DNA of 64,000 bases from Pegoplata infirma (Eukaryota; Arthropoda; Insecta; Diptera; Anthomyiidae). The stretch spans positions 288,877,530 to 288,941,529 of the forward strand of contig OY992536.1 in NCBI GenBank assembly GCA_963921195.1, read 5' to 3'. Under the pieces are notes generated by a model. It saw only the letters and a program-made list of their open reading frames with translations, was not told the DNA's origin and did not search any database. The translations under genes and the position numbers were made by a program. Within the stretch, counting starts at the first letter, position 1; each line of letters starts with the position of its first letter. This document shows, one piece after another, positions 1 through 11,160 of the stretch.

Positions 1-239
1 AGGCAAAACATTGGAATTTCAGATAGAGGTTTTGACAGTCTCAAAAAGGGATTCGTTGGCAAAACTGTAATTTTTGTAATCAGTTGTGAAAAACTGCCTC
101 TGTTTTATGAAAATGATGGTAATGTCTTTAACAATATGACATAAAAAATATTGAAAAAATATTTTTTTCCTTGCCGGTCAAGGATTTTAACTTTATTCTT
201 TAGGTTTTTTCCTAAACAAAACACATTAAAAAAATAAAT

Positions 240-840
240 AGTACTTTTTTGATTAAAAGTATTAAACTAATTAATTTTTCAAAAAGTACCAAAAAATTTC
301 CTATTAATAAACATTAAATAAATAATACTTTTTTACAATAAGTACCAAAATGGTACTATTTTATAAATTTTATCAAAACAATACTTTTTTATAAAATGTG
401 TCAAAATAGTACTTTTGAAGAAAAAGTATTTGCCAGAAGTATTATATATAATAGGGCCCTTATTCATATTGAAATTAACAAACTTATAACAGGTTTATAA
501 AACGAATTTTGTATGGAAATCTGTTTTATAAACCTGTTATAAAGTGTTCAAATTTGAATATGAATAAGGGGCTAGAACTATAAATAAATAACACTTTTTT
601 TTACAATAAGTACCAAAATAGTACTATTTTATAAATTTTATCAAAACAATACTTTTTTATAAAAAGTGTCAAAATAGTACTTTTTAAGAAAAAGTATTTT
701 CCAGAAGTATTATATATAATAGAACAGTAATAGTATTTTTTAATAAAAATTAGCAAAATAGTGCTTTTTAACAAAAGTAGTTTCTTTATAAAAATCGTCA
801 AAAAAGAATAAAAAGTACCAAAATAGTACTTTTAGATTAA
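240..840. repeat. GTACC-motif minisatellite, block 1, with an internal duplication
   Basis: Imperfect repeats of AAAGTACCAAAATAGTAC-type units separated by AT-rich spacers. Positions 321-454 and 588-722 are near-identical, both ending with the same TATATATAATAG, so a segment was duplicated. A 118-bp MITE (455-572) sits at the end of the first copy. Confidence 0.75.
455..572. mobile_element. Short palindromic MITE, PIF/Harbinger-like
   Basis: Inverted ends GGCCCTTATTCATATT and its near complement GAATATGAATAAGGGGC, with arms also sharing TATAACAGGTTTATAAAAC. It is flanked on both sides by TAG (452-454 and 573-575), a 3-bp target duplication. Confidence 0.7.
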
Positions 841-842
841 AA

Positions 843-1543
843 CAAGTATGAGTGTTAAATTCGGCTGTGCCGAATCTTTTATACCCTCCAATATGCAAAA
901 AAAAAAAAAAAATCAGGGTCGTTTTATTTTTTAGGAGGGGGGGTCAGTAGTGGTAATGGGGGAGGGGCAAATTTCCTCTCGAATATCTGTTTAAAAATTT
1001 ATTCTTATGCTATTTGCACTAAAGAAATAAAAGTTTATCATAATTTTTTTATTCCGCACCCATAAAAGGGGGGGCGGGGGCGTTCCGAAAAAACGACATT
1101 CTCTAATTCTCAGAGTGCAAATGCAGGGCTGTGAACTTCTTGTAGCATAAAAATGTTGCATTTGTTAAACAAAAACACAAAAAATCATTTAAAAAAATTA
1201 TATTTTTCAGAGGTTGGTTTAGTTCTTCAAGGGGGAACTTTTTTCCCCCTGGCCCGATTTTGCTCATTTACGAACTTAACCTGCCTAGGAACATAAGACA
1301 TATTCGTGCCAAGCTTGAGGAGTCTAGCTCTTTTATTTTGGACTGTATCGTGTTAACTACAGACGGACGGACAGACGGACGGATGGACGGATGGACGGAC
1401 GGATCTCGCTAGAATTTCTTAGAATCGATGACTGATCAATAATATACATACCTTTTGGGGTCCCCGACCGATATTTCGATGCGTTACACACGGAATGACA
1501 AAGTGAGTATACCCCCATACTGTAGTTGGACGGTATAAAAACA
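843..1543 (-). mobile_element. mini-me/DINE-1-like interspersed element, minus orientation
   Basis: Reading minus: a TATACCGTCC start, the GTCATTCCGTGTGTAACGC and CGAAATATCGGTCGGGG core, TATTATTGATCA, a GTCC/GTCT microsatellite (about 1370-1402), and a TTTGGAGGGTATAAAAGATT tail with the GGCACAGCC hairpin. This layout matches the DINE-1/mini-me group, which is classed as non-autonomous Helitron relatives. The family name is from memory; the layout is seen directly. Confidence 0.75.
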
Positions 1544-1544
1544 C

Positions 1545-1980
1545 CAAAAAAGTACTTTTAAACAAATTGTACCAAAATGGTACATCTTACCAAAAAGTGC
1601 AAAAATAGTACATTTTACCAAAAAGTACCAAAATGGTCCATTTTACCAAAAAGTAACAAAATGGTACATTTTACCAAAAAGTAGAAAATGGTACATTTTA
1701 CCAAAAAGTACCAAAATGGTGCATTTTTACCAAAAAGTACCAATATGGTTATGTAATAAAAATTAAAAAACTAAGAAAATAAATAATACTTTTTTAAAAA
1801 GTACAAAAAATACTATTTTATAAAAAGTACCAAAATAGTACTATTTTAAAAAAAGTACCAAAATGGTATTTTTTTTTATAAAAATTACCAAAATGGTACT
1901 ATTTTATAAAAAGTACCAAAATAGTACTTTTTTGTTAATATATATACCAAAATTGTTTTCTTTTTACAGAATAGAACCAA
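1545..1980. repeat. GTACC-motif minisatellite, block 2
   Basis: Continuation of block 1 beyond the DINE-like insertion. Units are about 26 bp (ACCAAAAAGTACCAAAATGG type) and partly homogenised at 1590-1750. Confidence 0.75.
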
Positions 1981-1983
1981 GAC

Positions 1984-4206
1984 CACACACCTCTTCAAGC
2001 AAGTTTTGGTTGTGTTAAAACGGTGAAAAAATCGGCTAATGCATAGAGAAATCAAAGTAAAGAGATTGTAATTGATTCAACTCTCTTTTTTTCCTCTCAC
2101 ACGAAGTCTGTCTGGGATTAAGAACTTTTTTTGGTTTCTTTAAAGACATGAAAATTGTACTTTATTTGCACTTTTTATTTTGTTTAAAACCATATAAAAG
2201 TGCATATTTTAAAGAAAACAAAAAGCCTTTTTTGTCAATTCCTCTTTCAACCTTCATTCTATTAGTCCCAGACAGTTAATGTTATTTCTCACGAGAGCCA
2301 CGAATAGCCCCTCACGGTGCCCTGGAGAGGATTTAAATAAAATTTTGGTGTTACTCCAATTTTTAAGCGGATTATGTTTTTGGACTATAAAAGAAAGAAA
2401 ATGAGCCAAAAAAGAAAAAAAAGTACTAGGCGCTTTTTTTTTGGCGGGCAAAAAGATGAATTTCAAAAAAACAAAAAAGAATTTATTCTTTCAAATGCAT
2501 TAAAAATTTTTTATATAGATGTTAATTCATCACATATTCACTTGTCAGTGAGATTTAAATATATATGTGACATATTTTTTCAGATATGAGACTTAAAAGA
2601 ATAATTTCACTATTTAGTGAGACTAAATCAAATTTCTTCTTTAATTTAATGAAAATTTTAACTCTAGCAGTTACTTCACATTTAATATTGATCCTGTTTC
2701 TAGATTTTAAAGGGGGGAAGTTACCCCAACAATACAAACAAAATTTACAAAGGTTTTTTGGCGAAATAAACAAAATTAAAAAAGGATATTAAGTCCATCC
2801 ATAAGTTTCGTAATAAACAAATAGTCCAAACCACTTTCTGTATCTCTTTTTAAACTATTTACTTTAATTTACTCTTCCTTAGGCATTGCAAACACATTTT
2901 TAATGATTTTTACTATCGTTTTCTGATTTTTCTTAGTTTTGAAAAAACATTTTTAACAAAAAAGTATTAATTCTTTTAAAATTATATGACTCACTAAGAT
3001 CTAAACTGAGGCAACTTTGTGTTCTGCTGTCCGTCTGAGTAGTACACTGAAAACTTTTAAGAACTTACATTTATAAATGATTTACAAGGACATATTTCAT
3101 TTAGTTTAAATTAATAGTGAAATTATTCTTTTAAGTCTCATATCTGGAAAAATATGTTACATATATATCTAAATCTAACTGATAAGTAAATATGTGATGA
3201 ATTTACATCCGCATATACAAATTTTAATGCATTTGAAAGAATAAATTCTTTTTTTTTTTTTTTGAAATTCATCTTTTTGCCCGCCAAAAAAAAAGCGCCT
3301 AGTACTTTTTTTTCTTTTTTGGCTCATTTTCTTTCTTTTATCTTCTAAAAACATAATCCACTTAAAAATTGGAGTAACACCAACATTTTATTTAAATCCT
3401 ATCCAGGGCACCGTGCCCTGGCTAATGGCATTTCACTCCACTTTATTTTGAACTATAAATATATATAACTAGCTGATCCTGTTTTCGAGTTATTGCTAAA
3501 TAATTACACTGTTCGACAACAAAAACCTCCTAATGAAATTTCCAACTGATTTTTTATAAATTTTGCTCTCCTGAATCCAAATCTGCCAAACAATTTTTTT
3601 TGGCATGTACCGTTTTTGAGACATTGGCTATTAAAAAGTAAAAAAAAACAATAATTTCGCACATAAGGGGGTCCACTGATATGTTTCTTTCAACAAATAG
3701 GACTTGATTTTATATAAATTGGGCCTCCTGATAGCATGTTCCATTTTTGAGATATTCGAGTTCGAGATTTTCTCGTGGACAATTTTTCAAACGCGATTAT
3801 CTCGAAAACGAAACAAAATAGAAAAATTTAGACTGCAGTTTTGAAATCAGGAGGTCCATTTTATATGAAGTCAAGTCATATTTTTGGAAGAATCTATAAC
3901 AGTAGACCACAAAAAATGCAAAATTATTGGTTATTTGACTTTTTAACAGCGAATATTTAAAAAACGGTACGTGCTAGAAAAAATTGGATGACAGATTTGG
4001 ATTTAGAAGAGAAAAAACTATAGGAATCAGTTGGATGTTGGATGTTGTCGAGCAGTAAAATTATTTAGCAATAACTCGAAAACAGGATCAGTAGGGATTT
4101 TCATGTTAACGATTTTTAAAGTTCAAAATAAAGTGGAGTGAAATGCCATCAGCCGATTTTGTCACCATTTTAATACAACCTAAACTTGCTTGAAGAGGGG
4201 TGTGAG
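1984..4206. mobile_element. Foldback element with long inverted ends, interrupted by a second element
   Basis: The left end (1984-2043; CACACCTCTTCAAGCAAG and AATCGGCTAATG) is repeated inverted at 4143-4206. Inside, 3421-4155 is itself a long imperfect palindrome: GGCATTTCACTCCAC near 3427 against GTGGAGTGAAATGCC near 4134, and GAGTTATTGCTAAATAATT against AATTATTTAGCAATAACTC. The left arm is broken by the insertion at 2042-3419. No ORF of note. Confidence 0.7.
2042..3419. mobile_element. Nested inverted-repeat insertion within the foldback
   Basis: GGCTAATG occurs directly repeated at 2034-2041 and 3420-3427, as expected for an 8-bp duplication. Inverted arms run from 2313 inward to about 2650 and from 3415 back to about 3095, both starting CACGGTGCCCTGG. 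The short reading frames in each arm are mirror images of the same repeat, not genes. The extra 2042-2312 stretch has no mate and may be another insertion. Confidence 0.65.
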
Positions 4207-5203
4207 ATAGTACATTTTTTTTAGTACTTTTTGATATATAAAGTACCAAAATAGTGCTTTTTAATAAAAAGTACCAAAAAAAACATTCTTTTTACAAAAG
4301 CACAAAAAAGTATTTTGAAAGAAAGTACCAAAATAGTACACAAATTTTAACTGAGAATCATCAGATAACATTTTTTGGTTTTCGTAATAAATTTTTACGG
4401 ATTCCTGTTTTTTTATCAATGTTTTTGAAAAAAGGCACCAAAACAGTGCTTACAAATAAAATAAATTTTTTAAAAAGTACCAACAAAATAATTATAAAAG
4501 TACTAAAACAGCACTTTTAACAAAAAGTACCAAAATAGTATTTTTAACAAAAAGTACAAAAAGTACCAAAATAGTATTTTTTTAGCTAAAGATTAGAAAT
4601 AGTAATGGTATTCATCTAACCGTATACACACCTCGTATAATGTGTAAATCTGATAAATTTATATAATTTATGTCAAACTCCATTTATAAAAAATAACTTT
4701 GTTAAGTTTATACAGTATACGATGTGTATACGAGTTTAAATGAATACGGCCAGTAATTTTTACATAAAGTTTCAAATTAGTACTTTTTTACAGAAAGTAC
4801 CACAATAGTACTTATTACGTTCTTTTGACACAAGTTACCAATATATTTTTTTTTAATAAAAAATAACTAAAAAATATTTTTTTAATAAAAATAACTAAAA
4901 TTTTTTTTTTTCCAAAAAGTACTAAAATGTTACTTTTTAAGAAAAAGTACTAAAATATTACAAAAATATTAACTGAGAATCGTTAGTTAAAATTTTTGGG
5001 TTATCGTATACAATTTTTCACAAACTCCAAAAAAGTACCAAATTAGTACTTTTAACAAAAAGTACCAAAACAGTACGTTTTTAACTAAAGGTTTCAAATT
5101 AGTAGTTTTTACATAAAATTTCAAAGTAGTAATTTTTGCAGACTTTTTACAAAAAGCACCAAAATAGTACTTTTTAACAAAAAAGTACCAAAATATTAAC
5201 TGA
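4207..5203. repeat. GTACC-motif minisatellite, block 3
   Basis: AAAAAGTACCAAAATAGTAC-type units, degenerate, interrupted by a probable small MITE at about 4603-4750. Confidence 0.7.
4603..4750. mobile_element. Probable small palindromic MITE
   Basis: GGTATTCATCTAACCGTATACACACC is mirrored by GTATACGAGTTTAAATGAATACGGCC at 4724-4749 (GTATTCAT, GTATAC and CACATCGTATA shared). Target duplication not clear. Confidence 0.45.
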
Positions 5204-5803
5204 CAAGGGAAGTCTCCCTGGTGTCACCCTCCGATCTTCATGAAATTTGGATATGTTGTTAAGAACGAAAATTAATTCGACACGTATTTTTTTTTAGCGG
5301 CCCAAACTCATTTTTAGGGGGGGTCGATTTGTATGGGGGGAAATTGACCTTTTTCAGTTTTTTACGATTTACGTCTATTTAAACAAAATTAATATAGGCA
5401 TATGGGGTATCAGATTAAAGGTATTAAAAATACCTATCTCGTGGTGCTAACAACGGGCCAAAGAAGTTAATATTTTTCGACTTATTAACAAAAATGTCCT
5501 AAAATTTTGGTATTTTACTCAATATGACAAAAAGTTGTGCATGTTTGGACACGTTCTTAGTACACATAGATAGGTTTTCCAAAGACCTTTTATTTGGTAT
5601 GTAACATGACTAGGTTTCTTTGCATAATATAGGAGATAAACGAAAAAAACTGAAAAATGGACTTGTCTTCCCCCCTCCTTTTTACCCCCTAAATATGAAT
5701 TTGGGCCGCTAAAAAAAAATACGTGTCCCTTTATTTTTTCTGATCTACAAAATAAAATCAATTCCATAAAGATCCGCGGGTGACACTAGGGAGACTTCCC
5801 TTG
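5204..5803. mobile_element. CAAGGG-family MITE, subfamily A
   Basis: Ends CAAGGGAAGTCTCCCTGGTG and its inverse, flanked by TGA on both sides (5201-5203 and 5804-5806). Arms also share AGCGGCCCAAACTCATTTTT. It inserted into the GTACC array, which continues after it. Nearly the same element lies at 51364-51941. Confidence 0.85.
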
Positions 5804-6060
5804 TGAGATTCGTTATAGTTAAAATTGTTGGGTTATCGTATAAAATTTTCACAAATTTTTCTGTAATGTTATAAAATCTTTCACAAATTCCAAAAAAGTA
5901 CCAAATAAGTACTTTTAACAAAAAGTACCAAAATAATACTTTTTTAACTAAAGGTTTCAAATTAGTAATTTTTACATAAAGTTTCAAAGTAGTACTTTTT
6001 ACTAAAAGTACCAAAATAGTATTTTTTAACAAAAAAGTACCAAATTATTACAAAAATTTG
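5804..6060. repeat. GTACC-motif minisatellite, block 4
   Basis: Last recognisable stretch of the array (AAAAAAGTACCAAATAAGTAC type). From 6061 to about 6640 I see only AT-rich DNA. Confidence 0.65.
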
Positions 6061-6649
6061 AGACTCGATATGGTTAAAATTATTAAATTATATTAAATTT
6101 ATTATATCAAATTTTCACAAATTTTTCTGTAATGTTTTAATTAAAAGATGTTTTAAAAAAAACTTTAAAGCTCGTTATGATCTGAAAGCTACGAAAGCTT
6201 CTAAAAACTCTAAATGATTTTTTTTTTGCCTTTACAAAGTTATAATTTTTTAAAATTTTTCCTTTGCCGCTCCCTTTAACTTTGCTTTGTCATTTTCTTG
6301 TTGAACTCTATCGTTTGCATTTAATAACCTCATGTTCGTTATGCAAGATATTAAAAAAAGAGGATATAAAATTAAGTTTCAAACAAGCATGTAGTTGTAA
6401 GTTGTTAAAGTAGTTTGCAAAATGTGTACTGTAAAAAAAGTACTTTTCATGGAAATAAAAAGATTGCTTTTATACGATTTTTTTTTAAGTATGTATTTGT
6501 TGGAAATGCTGTTAGTTTTTTCGAAGTAAAAATATTGTATTATTATTGGTATAATATATGAAAATAAATAATAATAGTAGAAAATGTACTTTTAAATATA
6601 CAAATAAATGTGATAAGTACCAACATTTTTAATGAAGAGAATTTAATTA

Positions 6650-9170
6650 TCGTGCACTTAGCTCTTTTTGACTTGAAAAAAGTTTTAAAAGAGTAAACTT
6701 AGTTCAGTAAATACTGCCGAAACAATAAAAAGTCATTGGAGCAATAACGTCGGTCATAATCAGAGGAACAAGTCCCTCGTATAAGCAAAAGCTCTTCGAG
6801 TAATAATTTTTGAGTTAGACAATAAGTCACTAAAAGCAATAAATTCGTTTTTAATTCGAGAAACACGCCCGCCGAATGAAAGATCTAAGAGCTAAAGTTT
6901 TTGGCTTGATAAATGTTGAAAACGCGTATAGATCGGTAAATACTGCCGATGCGACAAAAAACACTAACAAATTAATGTCGGTCTTAATCCAAGGAATATG
7001 TTCGCCCAACACTCAAAAGCTCTCTAAACTATAGTTTTAGAGTTACACCAAAATAACAGTAAAATTGTCCTTTTTGACTTGATAAACTTTAAAAACGCTT
7101 GTAGCTTGGTAAATACTGCCGATACGACAAAAAGTCACATAATAAATAATGTCGGTCTTGATCCGAGGAACATGCCAGCTCAATAAGGAAAAGCTATTCG
7201 AGATTTAGTTTCAAAGTTACATAAAAATATTAGTTAAATAACACTTTTGATTTGATTTAATAAAAAAGCGTATAGCTTGGAATATTCTGCAGATACGACA
7301 AAAAGTCACGGTAAGCTTCACCCAAAATATTTCCATGCTATAGTTTTTGAGATCAAAAATAGCAGCAAGTACTGTTGGAACAATTAAAAATCACAAAAGC
7401 AATAATGTCGGTCTTTGTTGGAGAAACATGTTTTCCAAAAACCCGAAAGCTCTCTAACCTTGACCGTAAAGCTTGATAAATACTGCCGATACGACAAAAA
7501 GTCACGGAAGCAATCATGTCAGCCTTGATTCGAAAAATATGCTCGCCGATCAATCAAAAGCTTTCCGAGCTTTAGTTTTTGAGTAACATCAAAAATAACA
7601 GTAAAATAGCTCTTTTCACTTGATAAACGTTGCAAACTCGTGTAGCACGGTAAATGCTACCGATAAAAAAAATTCGCTTGAGAAATTAAATCAGCCTTAA
7701 TCAAACAAACATGCCCGTTAAATACCCAAAAGCTTTAAACTACAGCGTTAAAGTTACACCGAAATATCGTAAAATTAAATTTTTGAACTTAATAAACGTT
7801 GGAAACGCGTGTAGCAGCCGCATATGATACGACAATTCCTTGGCCTTGATTCTAAGAACATGTTCTCCAAATACCCGAAAGCTCTCCGAGTTAAAGTTTT
7901 TGAGTTGCATCAAAAATAGAAGTAAATATACACTAAAAAAAAAATTGTAAAATTACAAGAAAAGTTTGTAACTTTTTTTTTTTGCTTCCTCCTATCTGAC
8001 AAGAATTTCTTGTAATTTTACAAGCCTTTTACCAATAATTTTGTAATTTTACAAGCTTTTTACCAAAAAAATTGTAAATTTACATTTTTTTTGACGCGAT
8101 AAAACTTACAAGGAGGTTTGGTAACATTACTAGATTTTTTGCTACCTCCTATTTTACGAGAATTCCTAGAACAAATGACGAGCTTTTTTGTAATACAAGA
8201 TTTTCACCAACAAAATTGTAAATTTACAACTTTTTTGGTGAAATAAAAATTTCAAGAAATTCTCGTAAATTTACTAGATTTTTTTTTGTAAAAACTCTTG
8301 GAAATTTATAAAATTACAAGAAAAACTGTAGAATTACAAAAAAAGTGTGCATTTCGATCGAAAATTATTTGTTACAAGATTTTAACCAATAAAATTGTAA
8401 ATTTACAACTTTTTTTGCGAAATAAAAATTTCAAGAAATTCTCGAAAAATTTACTAGATTTTATTTGTAAAAAAACTTGAAAATTTGTAAAATTACAAGA
8501 GTAACTGTAAAATAAAAAAAAAAAATTAAATTTCGATCGAAAATTATTTGTTAAAAACAAGGAAAACTGTCAAATATTGGTAAAATGGGATTACGAGACT
8601 TTTTCTAGTAATTTGACAAGGTTTTTTTTTGAGTGTAGCACTTGCTGAAGTGATAAACTTTGAAAACGGGTTTAGCAACGTAAATACTGCCGACACGATT
8701 AAAAGTCACTCAAGCAATAACATTGGCCTTAGTCCGAAAAACATGATCACTAAACATTTGAAAGTTTTCCAAGTTATAATTTTTAAATTACAAAAGAAAT
8801 AGCTGTAAAATATTTGCAAAAAACAATTTTTGATTTGATAAGGGATCGAAACTTGTAAATACTGTCGACGCAATAAAAATCCTATGGAGCTATAATGTCG
8901 GCCTTGATCCGAGAAACATAAAAGATCTCGAGCAATAGTTTTTGAGTTATATTAAAAATAACTTTTTGACATGATAAACATAAGAAACGTTTATAGCTCG
9001 GTAAATATTACCGAAATGACAAAGAGTTACAAAAGCTTTATTGTTGTCCTTGATTCGAAAAATATGACTGCTACCTACCCGAAAGCTCTGCGAGCTATAC
9101 TTTTTGAGATACATCACGAATAGCTGTAAAATAGAACTTAAAAAACTTTGGAAACGCGTAAAGCTCATTA
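6650..9170. repeat. Degenerate satellite, monomer about 175 bp
   Basis: About ten diverged copies of one unit. Landmarks recur in fixed order: TTTTGACTTGATAAACGTT, then ACGCGTATAGCTCGGTAAAT, ACTGCCGATACGACAAAAAG, AATGTCGGTCTTGATCCGAG, AACATGC, CCGAAAGCTCTCCGAG, TTTTTGAGTTACA. Unit starts near 6893, 7067, 7246, 7612 and 7785 give spacings of about 173-179 bp. A MITE splits the block at 7931-8635. Confidence 0.75.
7931..8635. mobile_element. TA-flanked palindromic MITE (CACTC/CACAC family)
   Basis: Starts CACTAAAAAAAAAATTG and ends TTTTTTTTTGAGTG, with TA on both sides (7929-7930 and 8636-8637). The interior is built from inverted copies of TTGTAAAATTACAAG. Homologous copies lie at 29202-29732 and 55887-56370. 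Confidence 0.75.
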
Positions 9171-9328
9171 AAGATCTCTGGGACTTTTCAACACGTTAGA
9201 TAGTCTTTAATTCAAGTATTAAGCATCTTTTTGAAATTCCAAAGTTCAGCTCTTTTTCTTCTTTTGTTACTAGAATATTTCTAAAAACACATAAGCTTAT
9301 TCACGTCTAAAATCGCTGAGTTTAATCG

Positions 9329-9499
9329 AGGGAGGTTTTGCCACAAGTGACACAGTTTTTGAAGCCGATGTCTTCCAATCGTGATGAAATTTACACCAAG
9401 GTTAGTCCTATTGGATAGTAGTTCGGACAAAATTTTTCAACGAAATCAGGAAGACATCGGTTTCAAAAGATGTGTCACTTTAAACGAAAACCCCCAGAG
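9329..9499. mobile_element. Small palindromic MITE
   Basis: GGGAGGTTTTGCCACAAGTG and GACACAGTTTTTGAAGCCGA on the left mirror TCGGTTTCAAAAGATGTGTC and CACTTTAAACGAAAACCCCC on the right; TGTCTTCC/GGAAGACA closes the stem. Duplication unclear. Confidence 0.55.
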
Positions 9500-9831
9500 G
9501 TAAAAGTGAAAAAAAAATGTAACCTATCGATCCAATTGCAAATAAGTTTTCAAGAGAAAAATTTTAAATAAATAACCAAAAATGTATTAAATTAGTTAGA
9601 AATTATTAATTTTATAGATATGTATGTAGCAAACATTTTCATATTATCAACATAATATTGTTTATAAAAAAGTGTTTTCTATAGAAAAAAAGTTAATTTA
9701 ATGCTGTTATTATTGTAGTGGTGAGTTTATTTTGAATTTTTGGTGAGTAGTAGTGAGTTGAAATCGTTAGTAAAAGCTCTCTTGTTTTTTTTTGGTTTTA
9801 TGTTTTTGTTTTTTTTTCTAATCAAACTCAC

Positions 9832-10269
9832 CATTGGCACCACATTGACATCCATTATGCTGTTGTTTCCGATTTTTATAATACCAATAACGTGTTTTAT
9901 GCCATAAACTTAAATTACGTTTCTTTCTCATTTGCTTGATGTCATGCTTGTTATTATTATTATAACCATCCGGTGGTGATTCTATAAAATCACCACTACC
10001 AACACCACCACCACCTCCACAATATAGACACTTGTTACATTTTATAGCACCTTTAGATATTTGCCTTAACGACGATGACGTTGTAGTTGTTGTAACATTA
10101 AATGTGACATTTGTTTTTGTACCATGTTGCTGCTGTTGCTGATGATGATGATGGTGTGTCATGGTCATTGTATGATCAATCATTTGTTCCACTTCATCTT
10201 CATCGACAAATATACAAATACCACCACGTCGTTTAAGGGACGATTTACTACAGAAATCTGGTTCAAATT
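9832..10269 (-). CDS. Octbeta3R: Octbeta3R-like receptor, coding exon 6: end part of intracellular loop 3
   Basis: A 438-nt exon between AAAACAG|AA and GCCAATG|GTGAGT. Its two leading bases complete the codon left by exon 5 (AAA, Lys). The frame reads FEPDFCSKSSLKRRGGICIF, then VDEDEVEQM, then His and Gln runs, poly-Thr, and a cysteine cluster KCNKCLYC followed by five glycines. It ends with an Arg/Lys/Tyr-rich stretch and CQCGANG. The compact FCSKSSLKRRGGICIFVDEDE island stands out as non-repetitive and is probably the conserved part. Phase 1 at the donor means another coding exon must follow, off the left edge; TM6 and TM7 have to be there. Read-through would stop at GEFD. Exon identity is inferred from phase compatibility, splice consensus and composition, so it is slightly less certain than exons 2-5. 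Confidence 0.83.
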
Positions 10270-10959
10270 CTGTTTTAGGAGAACGTAAAATAGTTGGATA
10301 GTTGGTGGATGGGTTGGTTTAAAGTAGGTGGGATGTTTAGACATTTATTTTTAGTTTTGTAACAATTTTCATTTTTAATTTTTCGTTCATTAGAGTTTAT
10401 TGTTAGCAAAATATATACAAAGAAAGTAGTTGAAATACAATTTTGTTTCAGTTTAATATTTACATAAGATTTTTTTTTTAAAAAAAGGTTAATATATCTA
10501 CTAGTGGAAGAGAATGGCTTAAAACAAAATTAGTAAAGATTAACGCGTTCATGCTCTGACATGCATTTTCAAGTTATAACAAAATCCCAACTTTTTTGGG
10601 TTTCAAGTATAATTTTAATGATTTGGAATTGTATTTATAAGGATAAAACTACAGACTTACTTGTAACTAAAAATCCCCTTATCAAATTTTCATGGAGAAG
10701 ATTTGTTACAAGTTAGTAGAATTGATTTTAGATCTATATAAATACGGCAGTTAATGATACCGATAGTTTGTAAAAAGGGACTATGTCATCAATTGAAATT
10801 TTTAAAGAAACCTGTTTCTTTGACTTGTTGGTTCGTAACAGATCTTAATTTAAGTCAACATGTATAGTAAATCAAAATCAAAGTGATTAAAAAACACAGC
10901 TTATGTCACCATTAAGATTTTTTTTATTACTTATCAAAACTCGTCAATATCATCACTTA

Positions 10960-11085
10960 GGGCCTATTCACATCTGAGGTGAATTTCGTTCGAACGAGAT
11001 TTCTTTCGTACGGTATAAAATGATACTGAACCATATGATCGAAATGTCGTTCGAACGAGATTTTACCTTAGGTGTGAATGGGCCC
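10960..11085. mobile_element. Short palindromic MITE, PIF/Harbinger-like
   Basis: Ends GGGCCTATTCACATCT and its inverse AGGTGTGAATGGGCCC; inner arms share TCGTTCGAACGAGAT. Left flank TTA, right flank TCA, so a 3-bp duplication with one change is possible. Confidence 0.6.
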
Positions 11086-11160
11086 TCAGAGAAGATATAT
11101 GATTGTGGAAACCATAATTTAAGACTGTCATGCTATGGTTTCTTAACCATTGTATCATAA

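Larger units (their letters stand above)
1..9831 (-). other. Partial intron 6 of the receptor gene
   Basis: The intron opens with GTGAGT at 9831 (reading minus) and continues past the left edge. I found no FWIGYFN-like TM7 or CWLPF-like TM6 coding on either strand, so the missing exon is outside. Contents are listed separately: GTACC minisatellite blocks, MITEs, a DINE-like element, a nested foldback and an approximately 175-bp satellite. I see nothing recognisable in 1-240, 6061-6640 (AT-rich) or 9500-9831. Confidence 0.8.

Noticed and set aside
10190..10192. Apparent start codon for a 124-residue protein at the end of exon 6
   Set aside because: The codon is GTG (Val) within the exon; the frame continues upstream to the acceptor at 10269.
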